Origin: a virus
Direction: 5' to 3' (one strand)
Length of the DNA stretch: 64,000 bases
Virus record (IMG/VR): IMGVR_UViG_3300031857_000046
Location: 47,138-111,137 of that record
In this document: one piece after another, positions 1-8,277 of the stretch
How the letters are laid out: every line of letters begins with the position of its first letter
Numbering within the stretch: position 1 is the stretch's first letter
Program-made: the position numbers and the translations under genes
Notes under the pieces: generated by a model
Database searches by the model: none
The model's input: the letters and a program-made list of their open reading frames with translations, nothing else
What the model was told of the DNA's origin: nothing

Positions 1-1210
1 TACTTTTAGCCATCAACATCATTGGGTCGCTAAAATAAAAAGCAAATTTACCGCCAAGTAATCTGGCTGTTGCAGCCGCCTCAATTGCTGTTTCTGGATC
101 AGTAAAAGCGTCTTTAAACGCCCCTACACTTTTTTTAACATCAATTCTAGCTTTTTGGGTTTTGATAATTAGTTTGGTCATACCTTCTAAACCCTTCTCA
201 ATACCAAAACCAGTTAATTCAACAACCAATTCACCAGCTTTCTTAAGAATCGTTGTTTGGTTTTGAGAAACCGACATTGATTTGTTTCTAACAAAATCGG
301 TGAATTTTAATGTTCTGTCTAAAGAATATCCAAGGTTTTCAAAATTACCTATAAGTTCACCAGCAGCATCAACACCAAGCCCTGTACCTAAACCTAGCTC
401 AATTATTGATTTAAATTCAGTACCACTAAAAACTCTATTCCTGTTTGTTAATCTATTATAGGCATCGTAAGCCTCACCAACTTGCTCAATGGTACCACCA
501 ACATCTAAAACTTCGTTCATTATTGTTGGCATCTGATCTAAAAAATTTTTAGATTCACTTGCAATTAAGCCAGAGTCAGCCGCAACACGACCAACCAATC
601 TTTGCATTTCTAAAAATTTTTCATAAACCGCAGCAACCCCAAATTCAAAATCAAGTAAATTTTTTGCAAAAGAAAAAGCAACTTTTACGATACTTAAAGC
701 TACTCTAAATAAAGCTTTTAAAGCACTCCACGCTAATTTAGCAACAAGCATTATTATTACCACATATGGGTTACCACCTTTGGCGCTTGATTGAACAGAA
801 TCAGCAACGTCATCCATTGCATCTTTAATATTTTTTTCAATTTCAAGTTGTACCCTTTTTTTAAATAGCTCTTGGCTTAATTGCGTTTTATTATCTTTTA
901 TCGCCTCGTTTTCTTTTTCTTTAAAAAGGTTTATTTGATCTTGAAGAAATATTAAATTTTCCTTTCTTTTTTGTCTTTCTTTATATAGTTTATGTTTTTC
1001 AGCTTGGATTCTTTTAAAATAAGCGTATAAACCCTCATTCTTAGAATCCCATCTATACATTTCTTTTTTCTGGGCAATAGCATCGTTATACGCATCAATT
1101 ACATCTTGTACGTACCCCTCAATCATTTGTTGTGAATCGGTTGAAGCTGCTGTGTTAACTTGCAACTTTTTAACCATTTCATCTATCGCTGATGCTATAT
1201 CCCCTTGCAT
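1..1210 (-). CDS. Probable tail tape-measure protein, N-terminal part only
   Basis: An open frame of 403 codons starts at ATG 1210 (minus) and runs off the left edge of the window without a stop, so the C-terminus is missing. The first ~130 residues are rich in Lys, Glu and Gln and look helical or coiled-coil. A strongly hydrophobic stretch follows at about residues 147-183 (VVIIMLVAKLAWSALKAL and on), then Gly/Ala-rich helices. Order is the main argument: sheath, tube, overlapping chaperone pair, one small gene, then this long gene, which is where contractile-tail phages usually keep the tape measure. It begins 2 bases after the upstream gene's stop. Known for the family: it sets tail length inside the tube. 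The assignment is by context and composition, not by a recognised motif. Confidence 0.55.
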   Translation of the reverse strand, partial: MQGDIASAIDEMVKKLQVNTAASTDSQQMIEGYVQDVIDAYNDAIAQKKEMYRWDSKNEGLYAYFKRIQAEKHKLYKERQKRKENLIFLQDQINLFKEKENEAIKDNKTQLSQELFKKRVQLEIEKNIKDAMDDVADSVQSSAKGGNPYVVIIMLVAKLAWSALKALFRVALSIVKVAFSFAKNLLDFEFGVAAVYEKFLEMQRLVGRVAADSGLIASESKNFLDQMPTIMNEVLDVGGTIEQVGEAYDAYNRLTNRNRVFSGTEFKSIIELGLGTGLGVDAAGELIGNFENLGYSLDRTLKFTDFVRNKSMSVSQNQTTILKKAGELVVELTGFGIEKGLEGMTKLIIKTQKARIDVKKSVGAFKDAFTDPETAIEAAATARLLGGKFAFYFSDPMMLMAKS

Positions 1211-1212
1211 TA

Positions 1213-1971
1213 TTAATAAGTAACAATTATCTGGCCACCACTTTTTCTAATATTTCTTATTTTTTTTGGTAGCGCTTTATTAACAAAATCCAAATTACTT
1301 CTATCATTAAAATAGGCTATAATTTTGTCTATTGTTGACGGTAATATATTATTGATCTCTACTTTCCTCGTAACTTTTTGTTTATTTGTGTGTATAACAA
1401 TCGTGTTATTTAAAGTATGTACTCTAATATCATCTGGGTTATTTGGGTCCACATTTATTTTTACTTGTGTTTTTGTAAAATCATCCGATAAAAGCGCTCT
1501 TAAATTTTTATTATTTAAGTGTATTAAATTTTTATCATACTTAAGTTTAACGTCCTGATATTTCTTTTTATCAACAAAATATGCTATTGTAATAATAATT
1601 GCCGCTAAATCCTCACCATCACCCAAAACACTTTTATCATACATTAATGTGTACGAGCTAATATTTCTATAGTGTTTACCAGCAATTTTTAATAAGTGGT
1701 CTTCGGCTTTATCTAAATAAGCATCAGCCCTATTAGCGCTAACTTGCGCTTGAACATTTGCTTTTATGTCAGGTCCACCAACATTTGGGTCATTTTGTGA
1801 ATCTTCTTCAGATTTTGCTATAAACTCTTGGAAGCTTAAAGGTTTTACATTAGTCATATCTTCGTTTGGTAAATCCTTAAACTTAACTTTACTACTCCAA
1901 GGCCAACTTATCTCACTAAGATTCTCAACTATCTTTTCTAATTGAGCTTCTGTTATAACATATTTTTTCAT
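1213..1971 (-). CDS. Hypothetical protein of the tail module, 252 aa
   Basis: I do not recognise this family. The N-terminus reads MKKYVITEAQLEKIVENL, a short amphipathic lead-in, followed by a polar, disordered-looking segment (about residues 40-80) and a mixed alpha/beta C-terminal half rich in Asn, Lys and Ile. No signal peptide or membrane segment is visible. It lies between the tail-chaperone pair and the probable tape-measure gene, and its stop is 2 bases from the next start, so the two are probably co-transcribed. A late-promoter-like motif (1985-1994, minus) is 13 bases upstream of the start and supports this ATG. A role in tail or baseplate assembly is inferred from position only. 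Confidence 0.75.
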   Translation of the reverse strand: MKKYVITEAQLEKIVENLSEISWPWSSKVKFKDLPNEDMTNVKPLSFQEFIAKSEEDSQNDPNVGGPDIKANVQAQVSANRADAYLDKAEDHLLKIAGKHYRNISSYTLMYDKSVLGDGEDLAAIIITIAYFVDKKKYQDVKLKYDKNLIHLNNKNLRALLSDDFTKTQVKINVDPNNPDDIRVHTLNNTIVIHTNKQKVTRKVEINNILPSTIDKIIAYFNDRSNLDFVNKALPKKIRNIRKSGGQIIVTY

Positions 1972-1984
1972 AAACGTATTTTAA

Positions 1985-1994
1985 TATAAATATC
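1985..1994 (-). promoter_or_regulatory. Putative phage late promoter motif
   Basis: Read on the minus strand the bases are GATATTTATA, ending 13 bases before the ATG at 1971. The same motif recurs in coding orientation before many structural genes of this window, on both strands. Inferred to be the recognition site of the gp55-like sigma factor encoded at 31313. Confidence 0.55.
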
Positions 1995-2003
1995 GAATAA
2001 AAC

Positions 2004-2032
2004 AAAAAACCCACCTTGATAGTGGGTTTTAT
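2004..2032 (-). terminator. Intrinsic terminator after the tail chaperone genes
   Basis: On the minus strand an AAAACCCAC / GTGGGTTTT stem with a 7-base loop is followed by T-rich sequence, one base after the stop of the gene ending at 2033. It separates the chaperone transcript from the downstream promoter at 1985-1994. Confidence 0.7.
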
Positions 2033-2281
2033 TTATCTTCTTCCAGCTTTCGCTTTATTCATCTCTCTTTCTCTTGCTTCTTTTATTTTTTCGTTTTCTT
2101 CCATCAAGATATCAATAAATTTCCTTCTCTCAAAAACTGGCATAACCATTACGTCTGAATAAGTAAAATTAGCATGCTTAACCAATATGTACGATTCGTA
2201 CATCATTTGGTTTCTATACTCATACGTAAGGCCAAAGAAATTTGGCTGTAATAGGAAGTTCACCAAAAAAAAACTCTCCAC
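2033..2281 (-). CDS. Second tail assembly chaperone frame, probably expressed as a frameshift extension
   Basis: This 82-codon frame overlaps the end of the gp26-like gene by 62 bases and is open only from a GTG at 2281; its first ATG codons are at residues 26-27 (2206 and 2203). The overlap contains nine consecutive U in the message (UUU UUU UUU in the upstream frame). A -2 or +1 slip there would enter this frame and give a fused protein of about 315 residues. That geometry matches the lambda G/GT type tail chaperones of many phages, which lie between tube and tape measure, as here. Alternatively the frame is translated on its own from ATG 2206 (57 aa). The C-terminal half is helical and charged (MPVFERRKFIDILMEE). 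The existence of the frame is clear; its mode of expression is inferred. Confidence 0.6.
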   Translation of the reverse strand: MESFFLVNFLLQPNFFGLTYEYRNQMMYESYILVKHANFTYSDVMVMPVFERRKFIDILMEENEKIKEAREREMNKAKAGRR

Positions 2282-2978
2282 TTGGAGCTTCTACATTAAT
2301 GGTCAAATCAAGACCTGGTTCGTTATCTGATAAGTGCTTCCTAAATTCAGCAGAATCCATTGGTGACATAGTGTCAATGAACTGGGCAATTGCAGCCTTT
2401 TCTCTAATACCATCAACTTCAGTGATTTGACTTTGTAATCTAAGTGTCATCAATTGGCTAATAGCGTTTGAACCCATCTTTTTGGTTCTTGCCTGATCCT
2501 CTTTAACCAATTTATCATCCTCATCAGATGTCAAATATCTAAACTTAACTGTTTTCTTACACTTTGGTAGTGTAAATGAACATTCACCGTTTTCATCTGG
2601 TTGTAAACTATTTTCTTTTGTTGGTAATTGACTAATATCAATATCCTCGATAAATTTTTCCCCTGTTTTAGGGTCTGTTAATTCCACTGGGTAAATTTCA
2701 CCATAACCTGTGGCTCTCAAAAAGAAGATAATAGCGTTTCTATCACCTGGTAATAATTGTCCAGCTTTGATATCTTTATCTAAAATCTTTTTTTCCAATA
2801 AAATATCTAACACCTTACCACTTTGCAATAAGTTTGGTGATGTCAAAATGTTTTCATCAGCAGCGGTCATATACGCAACCTTAATGGTGTCTTTTTTATT
2901 TTTGTAAAATTTACCACCTGAAGGTAAACCAATTACGTCATGTGCTGGTTCAAAGTAAACTTGTTGTCCGTTATCCAT
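2220..2978 (-). CDS. 26: T4 gp26-like baseplate/tail assembly protein (tail chaperone candidate)
   Basis: The 252-residue product carries the pattern I associate with the T4 gp26 family near the N-terminus: a GLPSGGKFY segment (about residues 17-25), then MTAADENILTSPNLL (about 38-52), then LLPGDRNAIIFFLRATGYGE (about 74-95) and a domain with two Cys (ECSFTLPKC). T4 gp26 itself is about 208 aa and acts in baseplate hub assembly. Here the gene sits between tube and tape measure, where myophages usually have a tail assembly chaperone, and its end overlaps a second frame through a U9 run. Both readings may be true. The ATG at 2978 gives the conserved block a normal N-terminal position. A weak CACTATTTAA motif lies upstream near 3013-3022. 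Confidence 0.7.
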   Translation of the reverse strand: MDNGQQVYFEPAHDVIGLPSGGKFYKNKKDTIKVAYMTAADENILTSPNLLQSGKVLDILLEKKILDKDIKAGQLLPGDRNAIIFFLRATGYGEIYPVELTDPKTGEKFIEDIDISQLPTKENSLQPDENGECSFTLPKCKKTVKFRYLTSDEDDKLVKEDQARTKKMGSNAISQLMTLRLQSQITEVDGIREKAAIAQFIDTMSPMDSAEFRKHLSDNEPGLDLTINVEAPSGEFFFGELPITAKFLWPYV

Positions 2979-3094
2979 ATTTCTTATTTATTTAAATTAA
3001 TTATAGTACATTATTAAATAGTGTAAACGGTATTTTTTTCAAAATTTACCCTTTACTCGTTTTTTGACGGTACTTATTATAATAATACGCACAT

Positions 3095-3496
3095 ATGACC
3101 AAAAAGAAAAGAAAAATTGGAAAATTATTTAAAAAAATGGGTGGTACCTCAAATCTTGAAGTATCTTTTGCTGAAATACTTACAAGTTTAGGTGTTAAAT
3201 TTGAACAACATTTTGTCTTTAAGAAGAGAGAATTTGATTTTTTATTAACCGAACACAACATTTTAGTTGAAACTCATGGTTGTTTTTTTCATTGTTGTAA
3301 AAAACACAATCCAGAGCCAAAATACGCCTTTCAAAGAAGAAACTTAAAGAATGATCAGTATAAGGTTAAAATCGTCAAATTTGACCTAACATACACCTTG
3401 TTGGTCATTTGGGAACATGAGTTGGATAAAGAGAAGGTGCTAACCGAAAGAATTAACACTTTTATTGAAAAGCACAGCAAATTGCTTAATGGATAA
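3095..3496 (+). CDS. Vsr-like free-standing endonuclease, possible homing endonuclease
   Basis: The 133-residue protein has the full order of very-short-patch-repair (Vsr) type nucleases: a Lys-rich start ending KMGGTSNLE, an SFAEILTSLGVKF helix, EFDFLL (about residues 47-52, probable catalytic Asp), VETHGCFFHCCKKH (about 59-72, matching the Vsr V-HGCFWH block), then a NLKNDQYK helix and LLVIWEHEL near residue 108. Known Vsr enzymes nick T:G mismatches; relatives serve as free-standing or intein-linked homing endonucleases. It is a single plus-strand gene wedged between two minus-strand tail genes, with no methylase partner, which favours a mobile homing role. A terminator shared with the convergent tube gene follows the stop. 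Function in mobility is inferred. Confidence 0.75.
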   Translation: MTKKKRKIGKLFKKMGGTSNLEVSFAEILTSLGVKFEQHFVFKKREFDFLLTEHNILVETHGCFFHCCKKHNPEPKYAFQRRNLKNDQYKVKIVKFDLTYTLLVIWEHELDKEKVLTERINTFIEKHSKLLNG

Positions 3497-3526
3497 AAAA
3501 AAAGGGGTCGCATAGCGTCCCCTCTT
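3495..3526. terminator. Bidirectional terminator between convergent genes
   Basis: GGGGTCGC / GCGTCCCC inverted repeat (3504-3522) lies between the stop of the endonuclease gene and the stop of the tail tube gene. On the minus strand it is followed by nine T, so it best terminates the tube transcript; on the plus strand the T tract is weak (CTCTTTG). Confidence 0.7.
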
Positions 3527-3547
3527 TGTAAAATGTAATTGCAAATC

Positions 3548-4036
3548 TTAGTAAACCAATATACAACGGTCCATTCTTAATGTTGCGGTGATATCTGCGA
3601 TTTCGTCATCGCTGTATTCTAACGATCCAAAGTCAACGTTGGTCATAAATGTACCTTGAAGGATCCATTTTTCCACAACAACACCTGTTGGATCAAGCAT
3701 TTCTAATTCAATATCTTTTTTATAACCAGCAGCGTAACCCATTCTACCTGTTACAGATTCAGCGTGTAGACGAACCCATTCCATTAATGCTTGAGCAGCT
3801 GAAGGACCAATAGGGTCTTTAAACGTAACGTCAATAGCATCCCAAGTAAATCTACCAGCAACCCAAGTAGATGTATTTAAGAAAGGAATCTCAACTTCGT
3901 TTATTGCAATTTTTGGTCTTGACGTAGAGATTACAAACCACTCGTTAATTCCAAGTGAGCTTGGGAATCTTAAAATAAACCTGTTCTTTCTTTTTGGTTC
4001 GTAAGGAACAGGCATTTTCATTAATAAGTTAGCCAT
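3548..4036 (-). CDS. 19: Tail tube protein, T4 gp19-like
   Basis: At 162 residues it is practically the length of T4 gp19 (163). It has the family layout: N-terminal PYEPKRKNRFILRFP strand (about residues 11-25), a central TSTWVAGRFTWDAIDVTFKD region, an ALMEWVRLHAES helix (about 83-94), and a C-terminal beta segment ending in ATLRMDRCILVY. The protein stacks as hexameric rings that form the inner tail tube and conduct DNA. It lies downstream of the sheath gene in the same orientation, separated by 302 bases that hold the sheath terminator and a late-promoter motif (4072-4082), so it can be transcribed on its own. Confidence 0.9.
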   Translation of the reverse strand: MANLLMKMPVPYEPKRKNRFILRFPSSLGINEWFVISTSRPKIAINEVEIPFLNTSTWVAGRFTWDAIDVTFKDPIGPSAAQALMEWVRLHAESVTGRMGYAAGYKKDIELEMLDPTGVVVEKWILQGTFMTNVDFGSLEYSDDEIADITATLRMDRCILVY

Positions 4037-4071
4037 ATTTTTTCTTTATTTAATTTTGTTTTATTGTTTAT

Positions 4072-4082
4072 TAATAAATATC
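4072..4082 (-). promoter_or_regulatory. Putative phage late promoter motif before tail tube
   Basis: Minus-strand reading is GATATTTATTA, 35 bases upstream of the tail tube ATG at 4036. It matches the recurrent GATATTTAT motif of this window, with a longer leader than most copies. Confidence 0.5.
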
Positions 4083-4298
4083 TTTGTTTTTGCTTTTGTA
4101 CACCTTTTTAAAAAAATATTTCAAAATACTTGACTTTTGCCTGTTTTTATCTTATTTTTGTTAAGGGTCTTAACCAAAGTACTCTATTCTTATAGTACTA
4201 TAATATAATACTTATTATATTCTATTCTATATATGTACTATATATTATTTTTTCTTTGTTACTTTCTTTTTTACCGTTAGCGGAAAACCACCTGTGGT

Positions 4299-4331
4299 AA
4301 AAAAATATGGGGGTACTATTAAGGCACCCCC
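4299..4331 (-). terminator. Intrinsic terminator of the tail sheath gene
   Basis: On the minus strand GGGGGT and ACCCCC flank an 11-base loop and are followed by ATA and seven T. It begins 8 bases after the sheath stop codon. Confidence 0.75.
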
Positions 4332-4338
4332 AGTTTTA

Positions 4339-7300
4339 TTATATGTTATCGAATGATACGTTTTGTGGAGTTACTGTAAATTCAAGTTCAATGAATTCCA
4401 AAGTAGGTGTTGGTTTGATAAAGATTTTACCTTTTAAAGTATTTCTATCGTTATCTTCAACGTCCATTGCAACGCTAACTCTAAAGTCTGTTAAACCTCT
4501 TTCTTTTCTGATGTTATCCAAGATTGGGTTAACCAAAGACAAGAATTGATTTCTAACTGTGGTATCATTTGGATCGAATAATAATCTCTTAGATACACTC
4601 ATGATCAATCTTCTCGCTTGTAACAACAATCTTCTGATGTTCAATCTATCAAGAGCACTTGATTTAACCTGCAAGTTTCTGTTACCCCAGATAACAACCC
4701 CAACGTCTGAATAAGTCGCTAATGGGTTAATTCTACCTGGATATAAAATATCTCTTGCTTCTTGGTCAAGAACTATACGAGCTCTATTACATTTAACTAA
4801 ACCTCTATTGTAACCAGCAGTTGCAAACCAAGGGAACGCTACGTTATCTGTATAAGCCATATTTCTTACTACCTCAGCAGTAGGTGGGATATACAAGTTT
4901 GCGTTATTGTCTGTATCTGTGATTTGTATCCAAGGATAGTAAACCGCAGTGTAGTTAGAATCGATGTCAGTGTTTTCTAATTCATCAACGATATCTTCAG
5001 CAAAATACCAGTTTTCAGTATCTGATGGGTTGTTGTTGTTTAACAACTTGATATCAGGTAATGTTGGTAAATAAATCGCATCCAATCTCTTTTCTTCAAC
5101 AACTTCAATAGCGTCTCTAACCAAATCAGTGTTGTTTAACACGTCAATACCAGGAGTTGCCAAGATGTTGATAGCGGTTTCTTCTGGGTTTTGGAATGTT
5201 CTGATACCGTACATTGTTGCATAGTAGTCAGAAGTACCGAATAACTCAGCGTACTCAACATTTGTAAATGTATCGAATGTACCAGCTACGAAACCAGTTC
5301 TACCGATTTTGTACTCATCTGTGTTTGTTCTGTTAACTCTATAAGCATCCCAACCATCAAAACCACCAGCAAATAAAGCTGTGAATTTTCTTGTTCTCAT
5401 GTTATTATAAGGGTGAGTTGTTGTTCCGTCAACCACAATTGGGTCAACAAATGAAGCAACACCAACCGCAAAAACTTGTTCTCCAGTAACAGAGTCAACA
5501 ATGGTACTAGCATTGATATCCATGTGGAAACCTTTTGTTTTTGTTGTATAATCATCACCAGTATTGTAGGCGTTGTCACCTAAGATACTAATTTTACCTT
5601 TAAACAATAATAGGTCTTTATCAAATCCAAATTGGCTTGAGAAACCTAAATAGTTTTTAGTTACTCTATCACCACTAGAAACTGTAGCATTAGCAAATGG
5701 TGGGTTGTAAATTGTGTCACCAGGTGCATAATATTTCAATTTGTAAGGCATTTCAGGAACAGCTGTTGCTGTGTAACCACTAGCACTATTTGTTCTAAAT
5801 TCGTAACCTTCAAAACCAGCTGGTACACCATCAGTTGGTGCGTTTACAGCCATTTCAAGAACAACATAAGCGCTCTTTAATGGGTATTTGTTATCAATTG
5901 TACCTATTTTTCTACCAACGAAATTGTCTAATGACTCATCCATCGTACAATCAACAAATTTTTCAATTATTGATACAGCTCTATCTGTGTCGCTAAATGA
6001 TCTGATGTAGATATCAAAAGTTTTCTTAGATAAATCAACATTAGCGATTGAAGCTTTGATTTCAGTGTTAGCACTTGTACCGTCAGAAATTGAAATTAAT
6101 CTGAATAATCTTTGTGGTAAACCACCTCTTAACTCAGATACAAAGAAAGGTGTTACTGGTGATTGATATTGGAATCTATAGTGATCCCAGTTATTAACAG
6201 ATGTTAATTCACTGTATAAACCTTTAATTTTACCACTTAACCAACCAAATTTCAGAGAGTTATCATAAACTTCCTCAACATAGATTTGAGAATCTTTGTC
6301 AGATGGTGTAGTACCGATTACTTTTTTGATATAGTTAGATTTTGTGCTATCTAAAGAAACTGTATAAGAGAATGTACCGCCAGTTGGGTTTGCTGTTGTA
6401 CCAGTTAAATCAAAAGCTAAATATGGGTCGTTAACAACACCTGTTGGAGCGACCATATCTAATGAATTAACTTTATAACCTAACACATCTGAAGTGTAAG
6501 TACCTCTACTTCTAACGGTTGCAACGTTTTTGTTGTGACCTTCAGCGAAAGGATCAGCTGTTAACGTAACAGTGAACAATTCTAATTTACCGTTAAGTGT
6601 GTGAGCACCAGCACCTGTAAATGTATGGCAATATAAAGCAAATGATGGTCCACTGTATGTCTCGGTAGCGGTATTGTACGCTAACTCATTATTTAAAATA
6701 TAAGCGTCTCTATCACTTGTTGGAACTGTGAACGGTAATTCATATGCGTCAATATAAACTGGGGTTATACCATGTGTAGCCGCATCAACCGTTAAATCAG
6801 TATCCATATCGTCAGTCAAAAGACCCCAATATAAAGCGTTTCCGTTATAGAAATCAGCATTAATGTAACTACCAACAGTTGTAAAGAATTGGTTAAACAC
6901 GGTGTCAAAGTCAGTTGTAGCAACACCAGTTAAGTTAGCGATATAATCAATAAGATCGGTGTTACCAGAGTTACCAGTAACATAAAAACTATTGTTATTC
7001 GTGTCAACTTTAAAATTAATGGTTGTTTGTGTAATACCAGTGTGTGATAATGTTGATTCATCACATGCACCTAATGTTTTAATAACCCAAGCCATACCAG
7101 CATCATAGCCAGATAATCCTAAAAGTCTTGTAACATACAATTGGTTTGATTGTGTTAAATACTGTTTTGCTATGTATGGTAATTCATACTTAACAATTTG
7201 TGTATTTTTAAATTTTTCTGGATTAGTACCACCAAAAGTAGTCTTAAATTCATCAAAATTTCTGATGAATATTGGTTGGAACGCTGGACCCTTTAAGGTT

Positions 7301-7404
7301 TCACCCACTACACCTAATGTTGTAACACCAACTGTCTCAGTTGTGAATGTTAAATCTTTTTCGGTTGTGTAGACACCTGGAGATGCATAAACTTTGTTTG
7401 CCAT
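4339..7404 (-). CDS. 18: Tail sheath protein, T4 gp18-like, unusually long
   Basis: Typical sheath ends are visible: the N-terminus MANKVYASPGVYTTEKDLT, and a C-terminal domain with RLNIRRLLLQARRLI, KRLLFDPNDTTVRNQFLSLV and DFRVSVAMD (about residues 905-985). The protein wraps the tube and contracts at infection. At 1021 residues it is roughly 360 longer than T4 gp18 (659). The extra length lies in the middle (roughly residues 90-700), which is Thr, Asp, Asn and Tyr rich and looks like added surface beta domains. It starts with ATG at 7404, 37 bases downstream of a late-promoter motif, and is followed by a strong terminator, so it looks like a single-gene transcript. Confidence 0.92.
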   Translation of the reverse strand: MANKVYASPGVYTTEKDLTFTTETVGVTTLGVVGETLKGPAFQPIFIRNFDEFKTTFGGTNPEKFKNTQIVKYELPYIAKQYLTQSNQLYVTRLLGLSGYDAGMAWVIKTLGACDESTLSHTGITQTTINFKVDTNNNSFYVTGNSGNTDLIDYIANLTGVATTDFDTVFNQFFTTVGSYINADFYNGNALYWGLLTDDMDTDLTVDAATHGITPVYIDAYELPFTVPTSDRDAYILNNELAYNTATETYSGPSFALYCHTFTGAGAHTLNGKLELFTVTLTADPFAEGHNKNVATVRSRGTYTSDVLGYKVNSLDMVAPTGVVNDPYLAFDLTGTTANPTGGTFSYTVSLDSTKSNYIKKVIGTTPSDKDSQIYVEEVYDNSLKFGWLSGKIKGLYSELTSVNNWDHYRFQYQSPVTPFFVSELRGGLPQRLFRLISISDGTSANTEIKASIANVDLSKKTFDIYIRSFSDTDRAVSIIEKFVDCTMDESLDNFVGRKIGTIDNKYPLKSAYVVLEMAVNAPTDGVPAGFEGYEFRTNSASGYTATAVPEMPYKLKYYAPGDTIYNPPFANATVSSGDRVTKNYLGFSSQFGFDKDLLLFKGKISILGDNAYNTGDDYTTKTKGFHMDINASTIVDSVTGEQVFAVGVASFVDPIVVDGTTTHPYNNMRTRKFTALFAGGFDGWDAYRVNRTNTDEYKIGRTGFVAGTFDTFTNVEYAELFGTSDYYATMYGIRTFQNPEETAINILATPGIDVLNNTDLVRDAIEVVEEKRLDAIYLPTLPDIKLLNNNNPSDTENWYFAEDIVDELENTDIDSNYTAVYYPWIQITDTDNNANLYIPPTAEVVRNMAYTDNVAFPWFATAGYNRGLVKCNRARIVLDQEARDILYPGRINPLATYSDVGVVIWGNRNLQVKSSALDRLNIRRLLLQARRLIMSVSKRLLFDPNDTTVRNQFLSLVNPILDNIRKERGLTDFRVSVAMDVEDNDRNTLKGKIFIKPTPTLEFIELEFTVTPQNVSFDNI

Positions 7405-7440
7405 ATTTAGTTAATTTTATTTATTTAATTTTATCTTATT

Positions 7441-7450
7441 CATAAATATC
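7441..7450 (-). promoter_or_regulatory. Putative phage late promoter motif before tail sheath
   Basis: Minus-strand reading is GATATTTATG, 36 bases upstream of the sheath ATG, in the same sense as the other copies of the motif. Confidence 0.5.
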
Positions 7451-7507
7451 AGATTTTTTACCAAAAAACCAGAATACCTCTTCATTTTTAAAATTCTTTA
7501 TTTATTT

Positions 7508-8275
7508 TTAAGTATTTTCCGTTATTGTAAAAGTTCTACTAATCGCTGGTGTTACAATATAATCATCGGGATCTGATATAAACCCTTGTAGGTTAAAATT
7601 GTATAACTGTACGTAAAACCTTTTATTATTAAGGTCAGTAACTTGACTTTCATCTGAAGAGTCTTCTAACACAATTGGTATATAGTGTCCGTTAACTACA
7701 GTATATGCCTGCCTGCTTTGAAAATTTTTTAAAACAGTGGCGTTAAATTTGTTTAGTTCTTGCTGTCTATAAGCAAAAATTCTAACATCATAGGTAATAT
7801 CAACTGGAATTGGTTGAGGTATTTTATAAACATCAACCCCCATTTTATTACCATCCCAAGTAGGTACTTCCGCATATGTATAATGTCTACCAGTTGGTAT
7901 ATTATAAATCAAAGAAGGGTTTGTGCCGTATTTCGTATCTGGGTTTCTAACAATATTAACAAAAGGTATTTTTAAATTTTTATACTCATCTGAAAATTTC
8001 CATGTTTGTGAAAATTCGTTCCATTTTTGAATACCCATCATAAACACAGGGACTTTTTCACCATCAATTGAAATTGCCAATTGATTAGTTACAAAATCTT
8101 TAAAACCCCTATCCAAATCAATATGCATAACACCTTTTGGTAGGTAGGTATCGTTGTTGATGATCATATCTTTCATATTTTCAGCAGCACCGCTTTGCAT
8201 TGAGTAAGGATACTCGATGTTAGCACGTTGTTGTGTTAGATTGATCTTCTTTTTAAATGAACCTGGTAAAGCCAT
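7508..8275 (-). CDS. 15: Tail completion/sheath stabiliser protein, probable T4 gp15-like
   Basis: A 255-residue soluble protein. The segment PIPVDITYDVRIFAYRQQEL (about residues 154-173), then FNATVLKNFQSRQ and VNGHYIPIVLED, resembles the gp15 tail terminator pattern, in which a P-------Y---IF-RY strand precedes a helix and a PF-R strand. T4 gp15 is 272 aa and caps the tail tube to join it to the neck. Position supports this: it lies directly upstream of sheath and 2 bases downstream of the probable gp14-like gene. The end of the protein (ISRTFTITENT) is a plain beta tail. The family call is from remembered pattern and gene order. Confidence 0.6.
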   Translation of the reverse strand: MALPGSFKKKINLTQQRANIEYPYSMQSGAAENMKDMIINNDTYLPKGVMHIDLDRGFKDFVTNQLAISIDGEKVPVFMMGIQKWNEFSQTWKFSDEYKNLKIPFVNIVRNPDTKYGTNPSLIYNIPTGRHYTYAEVPTWDGNKMGVDVYKIPQPIPVDITYDVRIFAYRQQELNKFNATVLKNFQSRQAYTVVNGHYIPIVLEDSSDESQVTDLNNKRFYVQLYNFNLQGFISDPDDYIVTPAISRTFTITENT

Positions 8276-8277
8276 AA

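Larger units (their letters stand above)
4037..4338. other. Non-coding interval between tail tube and tail sheath
   Basis: This 302-base stretch has no credible gene. It holds the late-promoter motif for the tube gene near its left end, a very AT-rich middle (about 4180-4250) in which the word GTACTATA and variants recur several times, a short ACCACCTGTGGT palindrome at 4287-4298, and the sheath terminator at 4299-4331. The repeated middle may be structural or regulatory DNA; I see no RNA gene in it. Confidence 0.5.
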
